This document shows positions 57,573 to 64,000 of a stretch of 64,000 nucleotides of DNA, piece after piece (positions within the stretch are counted from its first letter, which is position 1; every line of letters begins with the position of its first letter). The position numbers and the translations under genes are program-made. Origin of the DNA: Agrobacterium tumefaciens (GTDB lineage Bacteria; Pseudomonadota; Alphaproteobacteria; Rhizobiales; Rhizobiaceae); the NCBI RefSeq assembly GCF_017726655.1, contig NZ_CP072308.1, positions 992,001 through 1,056,000 of the forward strand. The letters run 5' to 3'. The notes beneath the pieces are model-generated. The model made no database searches. It saw only the letters and a list, made by a program, of their open reading frames with translations, and was not told the DNA's origin.

Positions 57573-58247
57573 ATGCAGAAAACACTCACCCGCGTCAGCG
57601 CCGCCGCACTGGCTTCCATGTTGATGGCAGCAACCACGATGGCCGCCGGTGGCGACAAATCCGCAGCCCACAACCATGGACACGACCACGGGCACCAGAT
57701 GACAGAAGCGGAAAAAAAGATTTACCAGGGCTATTTCGAGGATGCACAGGTCAAGCCCCGTCCACTGACGGACTGGGAAGGTGACTGGCAGTCGGTTTAT
57801 CCTTATCTGCTCAACGGCTCGCTGGACGGCGTCATGGCCGAAAAGGCTGCTCACGGCGACAAAACCGCCGCAGAATACCGCGCCTATTACGAAATCGGCT
57901 ACAAGACCGATGTGAACCGCATCGTCATCACGCCCGATAGCGTTACTTTCTATAAGGAAGGAAAACCGACCAAGGGCACGTATGTCAGCGATGGCCAGGA
58001 GATCTTGACCTACAAGAAGGGTAATCGCGGTGTTCGTTATATTTTCACGAAAACCGCCGGCGATGAGGCCGCACCACAGTTTATTCAGTTTAGCGACCAC
58101 ACGATCGAACCGACGAAGGCTGGCCATTACCATCTCTATTGGGGCAACGACCGCAAGGCGCTTCTGGACGAAGTCACCAATTGGCCAACTTACTACCCGT
58201 TCATGATGGATGGTGCGGATATCGTCAAAGAAATGGCGGCGCATTAA
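57573..58247 (+). CDS. zinT: ZinT periplasmic zinc-binding protein
   Basis: Soluble periplasmic zinc chaperone. The 224 residues have a signal peptide (about 1-25), a His-rich loop (AAHNHGHDHGHQM, His33, 35, 37, 39, 41) and the ZinT lipocalin-like core (DWEGDWQSVYPYL, HYHLYWGNDRKALL, NWPTYYP). Zinc-shortage expression through the Zur-like box upstream is likely. A RIME2-like element lies between its stop and the importer. Confidence 0.93.
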   Translation: MQKTLTRVSAAALASMLMAATTMAAGGDKSAAHNHGHDHGHQMTEAEKKIYQGYFEDAQVKPRPLTDWEGDWQSVYPYLLNGSLDGVMAEKAAHGDKTAAEYRAYYEIGYKTDVNRIVITPDSVTFYKEGKPTKGTYVSDGQEILTYKKGNRGVRYIFTKTAGDEAAPQFIQFSDHTIEPTKAGHYHLYWGNDRKALLDEVTNWPTYYPFMMDGADIVKEMAAH

Positions 58248-58307
58248 GCGTCGCGAAATTCCGTTTCCGCAGCGCGGTGGATGGCGCAAACGGTTATGGC
58301 TTGTCGC

Positions 58308-58427
58308 CTTCTCCCCGACGGGGAGAAGGTCGCGGCAGCGGGTTGAGGGGTGCGAGCTCTCGCCCTGTCGCGGGCTTTAACCCCATCTAGTCCTTCGGGG
58401 CCTCTGCTCCCGGGCGGAGAAAAGAAG
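58308..58427. repeat. RIME2-like palindromic element, copy 2
   Basis: Bounded by CTTCTCCCCGACGGGGAGAAG and CTCCCGGGCGGAGAAAAG, more diverged than the other copies, with GTCGCGGCAGCGGG and CCTTCGGGG inside. It separates the converging zinT and importer permease genes. Confidence 0.65.
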
Positions 58428-58430
58428 GGC

Positions 58431-59249
58431 TCACTGCCCCATGGTCGAGCGATGGGCCCAGCCGGTCATGTGCTTCTCCAGCCAGGCCATGACCGCATAC
58501 ATGGCGATGCCTTCGACCGCGAGCATAAGCAGGCCGGCGAAGACGAGCGGCACGTTGAACTGGCTTTGCGCCGAACTCATCATGTTGCCGAGGCCGTAAT
58601 TCGAAGCGACGGTTTCCGATACGACCGACCCAACGAAGGCAAGCGTAATCGCGATTTTCAGCGAGCCGAAAAAGTAAGGCATCGACCGGGGAATGCCGAC
58701 CTTCAGCATGATGTCCATCTTCTTTGCGCCAAGCGCGCGCAGCACGTCTTCCGTTTCGGGTTCGATGGTGGCAAGGCCGGTCGCGACGTTGACGACGATC
58801 GGGAAGAAGGAGATCAGGAAAGCGGTCAGAACCGCTGGCACGGTGCCGATGCCGAACCAGATGACGAGGATGGGAACCAGTGCCACCTTGGGGATGGCAT
58901 TGAAGCCGATCATCAGCGGATAAAGCCCGGCATAGATGGTTTTTGACCAGCCGATGAACAGGCCGATGGCAAGACCGGCGGCAACCGCAATGGCAAAGCC
59001 CAGCGTGGTCGTATAGAGCGTCTGAAGCGAGTTCTTCCAGATCGGCGACCAATATTGCACGATCGCCTGCCCCACCCTTACCGGCGAGGGCAGAATGGTG
59101 GGCGGCATCTTCAGCGCATGCACGAGCAGTTCCCATACGACGAAAAGCGCCAGCGTATAAAGCCAGGGCGCCGCCTTCACCCAGTTGACCCGGGCGATCA
59201 GCGGCTTTGGCGGCTCGGCCGCGACGGGGCTTTCCACGATCACGCTCAT
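58431..59249 (-). CDS. ABC transporter permease (NMT1/SsuC-type)
   Basis: Inner-membrane permease, 272 residues with about six helices, and the BPD loop EDVLRALGAKKMDIMLKVGIPRSMPYFFGSLKIA (EAA motif). The long polar N-terminus precedes the first helix. The start overlaps the ATPase stop by 4 nt. It belongs to the taurine/sulfonate/pyrimidine-precursor class; substrate not known. Confidence 0.88.
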   Translation of the reverse strand: MSVIVESPVAAEPPKPLIARVNWVKAAPWLYTLALFVVWELLVHALKMPPTILPSPVRVGQAIVQYWSPIWKNSLQTLYTTTLGFAIAVAAGLAIGLFIGWSKTIYAGLYPLMIGFNAIPKVALVPILVIWFGIGTVPAVLTAFLISFFPIVVNVATGLATIEPETEDVLRALGAKKMDIMLKVGIPRSMPYFFGSLKIAITLAFVGSVVSETVASNYGLGNMMSSAQSQFNVPLVFAGLLMLAVEGIAMYAVMAWLEKHMTGWAHRSTMGQ

Positions 59250-60034
59250 GCCGCCACCCTCGCCTGCGCGATTTCACCATGCAGTTCCTGCACCATGTCG
59301 TTAAAACCCTTGTCGTACATGATATCGAGCTGGCGCGGCCGGGCAAACGGCACGCGGTGTTCGGCAAGCACGCGACCGGGTCTTGCGCTCATCACGAAAA
59401 TCTTGTCCGCCAGGAAGGTCGCCTCTCGAAGATCATGGGTCACCAGGATGATCGTGACCCGCTGCGCGGCGTGCAGATCGCGGATCACGCACCACAGCTC
59501 TTCACGGGTGAAGGCATCGAGCGCCCCGAAAGGTTCATCCAGCATCAGCAGTTCAGGTTCGTGGATCAGCGCACGGCAGAGGTTGGCGCGCTGTTGCATA
59601 CCGCCGGAAAGCTGCCAAGGATATTTTGATCCGAAGCCTTTCAGGCCGACGATTTCGAGCAGGCGCTCGGCCTTCGCGACATAGTCCGCTTTATGGGCGC
59701 GCAGGCGATGGCGATGTTTTTCCACGATCTCCAGCGGCAGCAGGATATTCTCAAGCGTCGTGCGCCAGGGCAGCATGGTCGGGTTCTGGAACGCCATGCC
59801 GACGATCGACACCGGCTCCGTGACTTGCCGCCCGGCGACGACGACATTGCCCTTCTGCGGAATATGCAGCCCCGTTACTAGTTTCATCAGGGTCGACTTG
59901 CCGCACCCGGACGGGCCAACCACGGCGGCAAATTCCCCCTTGGCGACCTTCAGGTTCAAGCCGGAGACGGCAAGCGTTCCGCCCGACCCGCCATAGCGCA
60001 TGTCAACGCCGTCTATTTCCACGAGATGTGACAT
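59246..60034 (-). CDS. ABC transporter ATP-binding protein
   Basis: 262 residues with Walker A GPSGCGKST, signature LSGGMQQRA, Walker B LLMLDEPFGALD, and VTHDLREA (H-loop). It resembles SsuB/TauB. It is separated from the substrate-binding gene by a RIME2-like palindrome and coupled to the permease gene. Confidence 0.92.
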   Translation of the reverse strand: MSHLVEIDGVDMRYGGSGGTLAVSGLNLKVAKGEFAAVVGPSGCGKSTLMKLVTGLHIPQKGNVVVAGRQVTEPVSIVGMAFQNPTMLPWRTTLENILLPLEIVEKHRHRLRAHKADYVAKAERLLEIVGLKGFGSKYPWQLSGGMQQRANLCRALIHEPELLMLDEPFGALDAFTREELWCVIRDLHAAQRVTIILVTHDLREATFLADKIFVMSARPGRVLAEHRVPFARPRQLDIMYDKGFNDMVQELHGEIAQARVAA

Positions 60035-60092
60035 TGCTGTTCCCGTTTTCAGTTTAGATGATGGGCCATGGCCGCCCGAAGCGTCGCCGTTT

Positions 60093-60217
60093 GTTTCTTC
60101 TCCCCGCCGGGGAGAAGGTGGCCCGAAGGGTCGGATGAGGGGGCAAACGCAGAGATATACGGAGAACTTGCCCCCTCATCCCCTGCCGCGGACTTCTCCC
60201 CGGCGGGGAGACGAAAC
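60093..60217. repeat. RIME2-like palindromic element, copy 3 (inside an operon)
   Basis: GTTTCTTCTCCCCGCCGGGG at the left and the inverted counterpart CCCCGGCGGGGAGACGAAAC at the right, with GGGGGCAA and TTGCCCCC inside, so the whole 125 bp is close to a perfect palindrome. It sits between the importer's binding-protein gene and its ATPase gene. Confidence 0.8.
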
Positions 60218-60242
60218 CTGCGGCACCCGCTCATTTTACCCA

Positions 60243-61286
60243 TCAGGGCAGCATGCGTGCTTCCTTGGCCGGCAGATAGGTCGCGTCAAACACCTGTTCC
60301 GCCTTGACGTTGCCCTTCAGGCCCATCGAGACCTTCAGCGTCTCCAGCGAGGCGGCAAGGCGCGCCGGATCGACACCACCCATGCCATTTTCCACAACGT
60401 AGGGCGTCTTGATGTTCATGCTGTTGGCCATGTTCAGGCGTTCGAGTTCGATGGCGCTGTCGAGCGTTTCGTTGCGCTTCAACACCGCCGCCACGCCCTC
60501 TTCCGGGGTCTTGACGGAATCGGCGAAACCTTTGGCCAGCGCCTTCAGGAACCCCTTGACGGCCTCAGGGTTTTTCTCAGCGAAATCAGTGTTTATTAGC
60601 ACCGCATTGCCATAAAGATTCAAGCCGTGCTCGGCCATCAGTATGGTCGAGATATCATCGTCACCGATGCCCTGCTTCTTGAGATTGAGGATAACGGAAA
60701 AGGCGAAACCAAAGACGGCATCGACGTCGCCTTTGGCGAGCATCGGCTCACGCACGGGAAACCCAATCGATTCGATCTTGATCTTGCTGTCATCGAGACC
60801 GGCGACCTGCTTAAAAGCCGGCCATTGCGCAAAGGCGCCATCGGGCGGCGGCGCGCCGAGCTTCTTGCCTTCCAGCGATTTCGGATCACCGGTGACGCCG
60901 AGCGACTTGCGGCCGACAACGGCGAAAGTGGGCCGCTCATAGACCATATAAACGGCCTTGACCTTTTGGCTCGGGTCCTCATCGAGGAACTTGATCACCG
61001 AGTTGATATCCCCAAAACCCATCTGATAAGCGCCGGTCGCAACACGCGGAATGGCCTCTACCGAGCCATTGCCGCTGTCGATGGTGACATCGAGGCCTTC
61101 GGCCTTGAAGTAGCCCTTGTCGAGCGCGAGCAGAAAACCGGCGGCCGGGCCCTCGAATTTCCAGTCGAGCGTGAATTTGACCGGTGTTTCCGCGCGCGCC
61201 TTGGCAACCGGCAACGCAAGACCGGCGGTGACACCGATCGCGGTCATGGCCAACGCCTTGGTCAGCAACCTGCGCGTTAAACTCAT
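60243..61286 (-). CDS. ABC transporter substrate-binding protein (NMT1/THI5-like)
   Basis: Periplasmic binding protein, 347 residues from ATG at 61286 with an AGGGGGAA-type ribosome site. The signal peptide (MSLTRRLLTKALAM to AKARAE) has a Tat-like TRRLL. The NMT1 fold is seen in DWKFEGPAAGFLLALDKGYFKAEGLDVTI and GDINSVIKFL. This class takes up pyrimidine, sulfonate or similar precursors; the substrate cannot be told. Upstream is a 13-18-13 inverted repeat. Confidence 0.87.
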   Translation of the reverse strand: MSLTRRLLTKALAMTAIGVTAGLALPVAKARAETPVKFTLDWKFEGPAAGFLLALDKGYFKAEGLDVTIDSGNGSVEAIPRVATGAYQMGFGDINSVIKFLDEDPSQKVKAVYMVYERPTFAVVGRKSLGVTGDPKSLEGKKLGAPPPDGAFAQWPAFKQVAGLDDSKIKIESIGFPVREPMLAKGDVDAVFGFAFSVILNLKKQGIGDDDISTILMAEHGLNLYGNAVLINTDFAEKNPEAVKGFLKALAKGFADSVKTPEEGVAAVLKRNETLDSAIELERLNMANSMNIKTPYVVENGMGGVDPARLAASLETLKVSMGLKGNVKAEQVFDATYLPAKEARMLP

Positions 61287-61357
61287 TTGTTCCCCCTGAT
61301 GGTTTTGTTGAGTTGGTTGCATAAGACCCAATTCCAACGGGCAAGGCAAGACAAAAT

Positions 61358-61401
61358 TGCATATAAAATAGACACAATTTATTCTGCTTATTTTATATGC
61401 A
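61358..61401 (-). promoter_or_regulatory. 13-18-13 perfect inverted repeat upstream of the ABC importer
   Basis: TGCATATAAAATA (61358-61370) and its exact inverted complement TATTTTATATGCA (61389-61401) flank an 18-nt spacer, 72-115 nt before the binding-protein ATG. Each arm contains TGCATATA. It may be an operator for a dimeric regulator. The rest of 61287-61576 has no gene. Confidence 0.55.
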
Positions 61402-61576
61402 TAAACAGGCAGGCCAGACCTAAAAACGCAGCACCCTGCCCATCGCGCATGCAACGAAGGAAGAACAACATCGTTCACACCGCGAACACAGCGTTCTCAT
61501 TTGCCGGGGTTGCGGATCAGGGGCAGGTTGCGACAAATAGGGCCAGAAACAGCAGGCGAAACGGCGGGACCGCAAT

Positions 61577-63136
61577 ATGACTTCGGCACTGGGCATACAC
61601 CACATCACCATGATTACCCGCAAAGTGCAGGCAAATGTGGACTTTTACGCAGGCTTCCTCGGTCTTCGGCTCGCCAAGCGCACGGCAGGCTTTGAAGATG
61701 CCATGCAGCTTCATCTGCTTTATGGCGACGAGATTGCCTCGCCGGGCTCCCTCCTGACATTCCTCGTCTGGGAAGATGGCGGCCAGGGACGTGTCGGTTA
61801 TGGCCAGACACTGGAAATTTCCGTGGCGATCGATCCGGCTGCAATCGGGTTCTGGCTGACCCGGGCGCTGAAATTCGGCATTCGCACGGAAGGTCCTGCG
61901 GACGAGTTTGGCGCGCCCGTCATCCGGCTGAAAGACCCGGACGGGATTATCGTCAAGCTGGTCGGCACCCATGCCTTCGCCGACGCAACGCCGCATGTGA
62001 CGAAAGAGATCGCCGCCGAGGACGCCATTCGTCGCATTTATGGTGCGACAGTGCTTAGCGAAGTACCCGAGGAGACCGTCGCCTTCCTCGAGAAACACTT
62101 CGGCTACCGGCAGCAGGGTCAGGCAGGCGCAATCCGGCGGCTCGTCTCCGACAGCGGCGACATCATCGATGTGCGGGATGCGACCGGCTTCTGGTCCAGC
62201 GCACCGGGCACCGGCACGGTCGATCACATTGCTTTCCGCGCGAAAGACATGGATGACCTCAATACGGTTCTTACCGGCCTGAAATCGCTGAATTCCAGCA
62301 CCACCAATGCCCATGACCGGAAGTATTTTCACTCGCTTTATGTCCGTGAGCCCGGTGGCGCGCTCATTGAGATGGCGACGGACGGCCCCGGCATGACGGT
62401 GGATGAACCGCTGGAAACGCTGGGTGAAAAGCTGTTCATCCCGCCGCTCTTCATGAAAGACGAGGCGGATGTGCGCGTTGCCCTGCCGCAATTCGCAATG
62501 CCGGGCGAAGAGCGTGTCATCTATCGCGACCTGCCCTTTGTCCATCGGTTCTACACACCCGACGAGGCCGACGGCAGCACGATCATCCTGCTCCACGGCT
62601 CGGGCGGCAGCGAAACAAGCCTGATGCCGCTTGCGCACCGCGCGGCACCGGGGGCGACACTTCTAGGCGTCCGCGGCCGCAGCACGGAGGAAGACATCGC
62701 CCGCTGGTTCCGACGCTTCCCGGATTTCAGCTTCGACCAGAAAGACATCGTATCGGAAGCGGAGGCCTTTGCGGCCTTCGTCGAGGGTGCTATCCAATCC
62801 TACGGACTCGACCGCTCCAAACTGCGCTTTATCGGCCACTCCAACGGCGCCAATTTTTACGCGGCCTTTGCGGCGCTTTATCCCGAATTTGCCGGCGACG
62901 CCCTGCTCTTCCGCCCGATGCCGGTTCTCGAAACATGGCCACAGAGCGATCTTTCCGGTCGCAGCTTCCTGCTTGTAGCGGGAGAACGCGACAAATACCG
63001 CGACGGGGCGAACGTGCTGCAGGGCAGGCTTGCGGCAAGTGGCGCAACGGTTGAGGTGAAGACGCTCGAGGACGGGCACGAACTCGGGCTCACCGATATC
63101 GAAGTGGCGCGGCGCTGGCTGGTGGATGCTTCCTGA
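61577..63136 (+). CDS. VOC dioxygenase fused to alpha/beta hydrolase (MhqO-MhqD-like)
   Basis: 519 residues. Residues 1-310 hold two glyoxalase/VOC units (LGIHHITMITRKVQANVDFYAGFLG; VDHIAFRAKDMDDL; GALIEMATDGPG), as in MhqO ring-cleaving dioxygenases; metal-binding His and Glu are apparent. From about 325 on is an alpha/beta hydrolase (ILLHGSGGSET; nucleophile GHSNGANF, Ser422; C-terminal His in DGHELGL), like MhqD. Bacillus has these as separate genes for hydroquinone detoxification. The ATG lies close to the divergent importer. Confidence 0.86.
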   Translation: MTSALGIHHITMITRKVQANVDFYAGFLGLRLAKRTAGFEDAMQLHLLYGDEIASPGSLLTFLVWEDGGQGRVGYGQTLEISVAIDPAAIGFWLTRALKFGIRTEGPADEFGAPVIRLKDPDGIIVKLVGTHAFADATPHVTKEIAAEDAIRRIYGATVLSEVPEETVAFLEKHFGYRQQGQAGAIRRLVSDSGDIIDVRDATGFWSSAPGTGTVDHIAFRAKDMDDLNTVLTGLKSLNSSTTNAHDRKYFHSLYVREPGGALIEMATDGPGMTVDEPLETLGEKLFIPPLFMKDEADVRVALPQFAMPGEERVIYRDLPFVHRFYTPDEADGSTIILLHGSGGSETSLMPLAHRAAPGATLLGVRGRSTEEDIARWFRRFPDFSFDQKDIVSEAEAFAAFVEGAIQSYGLDRSKLRFIGHSNGANFYAAFAALYPEFAGDALLFRPMPVLETWPQSDLSGRSFLLVAGERDKYRDGANVLQGRLAASGATVEVKTLEDGHELGLTDIEVARRWLVDAS

Positions 63137-63172
63137 TTTGAGCGGCGCATAGGACCGAGCGGCTGTGCCTTG

Positions 63173-63296
63173 CGTTCTTCTCCCCGCGGGGGAGAAGGTC
63201 GCGGCAGCGGGAGGGGGTGAGGTCAGCGATGGACCGAGAGCTTACCCCCTCATCTGCCCCTTCGGGAGATCTTCTCCCCGGTGGGGAGAAGAAACA
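63173..63296. repeat. RIME2-like palindromic element, copy 4
   Basis: CGTTCTTCTCCCCGCGGGGG at the left, CTTCTCCCCGGTGGGGAGAAG at the right, and GTCGCGGCAGCGGG plus CCCCTCATCTGCCCCTTCGGG inside. It fills the gap between the fusion gene and the DUF2339 gene. Confidence 0.75.
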
Positions 63297-63383
63297 AGCG
63301 GCTCGCTTGTGCCGCAATCAACCGGGCCTTGCATAAATTTCCCAAAACGGCTTTAAAAACAGCTTCGTAATTGGAGAGTCCGT

Positions 63384-64000
63384 TTGGAAATCCCGCTGTT
63401 TATCCTCGCCCTCATCGCGGCCTTCGTCTACACGCTGGTCGCGAGTATCCGCAATTCAAGCCGCATCAAGTCACTGGAGCGCGAGGTTCACAGCCTCAAG
63501 AGGATGATGGCTGCGGGCGTGGCGGCCCCTGATGTGGCGCAGGCGAAGACCGCGGAAATCACCGAAAACGCCGCGCCAACGGCGCAGTCGGAAGGCGAAA
63601 TGCCGCCGGAAGCGACAGCCATCCGGGACGAAGACACTTTCGAGCGCTCAGACGCCAGCGCGGCTGCGGCGGATCAGGAGGTGGCGCGCGATGATGCTCA
63701 GGCTGAGCCAATCGCCAATACCGTTTCCCTGCCGGTTGCGGAAGATGCCTCAACCCCTGCGGCGAAGGAAAGCTTCGAAAGCCTGCTCGGTGCACGCTGG
63801 GCGGTCTGGGCCGGCGGGCTGGCGCTGGCGCTCGGCGGTATCTTCCTTGTGAAATATTCCATCGAGGCAGGGCTGCTCAGCCCCGCCGTGCGGCTGAGTC
63901 TTGCCGCCATCTTCGGCCTCTTCCTCGGCCTTGCCGGTGAGGCGATCCGCCGCAAGGCGATGCCGGGCATTGCCACCACCTATTCCAACGCCATGATTCC
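63384..64000 (+). CDS. DUF2339 membrane protein (3' truncated by window edge)
   Basis: Frame open to the right edge from TTG at 63384 with GGAGA six bases upstream. The first 205 residues have a membrane helix (about 3-20), a coiled stretch (KSLEREVHSLKRMM), a Glu/Ala/Asp-rich low-complexity linker (about 45-125), then FESLLGARWAVWAGGLALALGGIFLVKYS, the DUF2339 start with many helices to follow. Function unknown. Most of the protein is outside. Confidence 0.78.
   Translation, partial: MEIPLFILALIAAFVYTLVASIRNSSRIKSLEREVHSLKRMMAAGVAAPDVAQAKTAEITENAAPTAQSEGEMPPEATAIRDEDTFERSDASAAAADQEVARDDAQAEPIANTVSLPVAEDASTPAAKESFESLLGARWAVWAGGLALALGGIFLVKYSIEAGLLSPAVRLSLAAIFGLFLGLAGEAIRRKAMPGIATTYSNAMI

Noticed and set aside
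58308..63296. Repeated GC-rich palindromes considered as CRISPR
   Set aside because: Units are separated by whole genes, not by short uniform spacers, and no cas genes are present.

Overview
The window looks like a piece of the main (circular) chromosome of an Agrobacterium-type member of the Rhizobiaceae (Alphaproteobacteria). This rests on high-GC coding sequence, the YicC/MltG/FabF/AcpP/FabG/FabD gene order, a DUF2232 membrane gene between rpsR and rplI, a short-form psd next to pssA, Rhizobium-type intergenic palindromes (RIME-like), and sigma-70 promoters of the CTTGNN-17-TATANN kind. Genus is recognition, not a database match. Almost everything is vertically inherited housekeeping DNA. 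There is no phage, insertion sequence, CRISPR array, rRNA or tRNA that I can see.

Layout. 1-7.5 kb (+): outer-membrane biogenesis and linked metabolism (lptF fragment, lptG, lptD, SurA-like chaperone, pdxA, rsmA). 7.5-8.2 kb (-): a VapBC toxin-antitoxin pair with a 23-bp palindromic operator. 8.3-15.3 kb (-): fabD, fabG, acpP, fabF, mltG, yicC-type gene and gmk. 15.5-19.3 kb (+): an aldo/keto reductase, then rpsF-rpsR-DUF2232-rplI with a clear promoter and a leader of about 220 nt. 19.4-22.7 kb (-): marR-emrB-emrA efflux operon. 23-24.4 kb (+): dnaB. 24.6-28.5 kb (-): an ABC exporter, azlCD and its AraC-type regulator. 28.6-35 kb (+): alr, a ParDE pair, radA, cvpA, purF and an SDR. 35.2-40.3 kb (+): cysS, then a tight DUF559-GFA-GFA-pip cluster, then rarD. 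40.3-42.9 kb (-): a second FtsI-like penicillin-binding protein and a LOG-family protein. 43-50.8 kb (+): a LysM protein, an Atm1-type ABC exporter, psd-pssA, a 43-residue small protein and a PleD-like two-receiver GGDEF protein. 51-52.1 kb (-): SRAP and YnfA. 52.2-58.2 kb (+): NUDIX, TIGR02301, two unknowns, ygfZ-HD-phosphatase, a MscS-type channel and zinT. 58.4-61.3 kb (-): an NMT1/SsuA-type ABC importer. 61.6-64 kb (+): a VOC dioxygenase/hydrolase fusion and the start of a DUF2339 membrane protein.

The window does not contain an obvious large new system. The most interesting signals are regulatory: an 18-bp site repeated exactly in front of both the AraC-type regulator and its azlCD target; a 13-18-13 perfect inverted repeat in front of the ABC importer; the VapB operator; a Zur-like box over the zinT start region; a palindrome over the purF -35; and a long structured rpsF leader. 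Protein-level oddities are a GGDEF protein whose first receiver has lost its phospho-acceptor aspartate, a fused MhqO/MhqD-like enzyme, and a low-complexity Arg/Asp/Pro tail on ribosomal protein S6. Five RIME-like palindromes sit in gene-free gaps, one of them inside the ABC importer operon.
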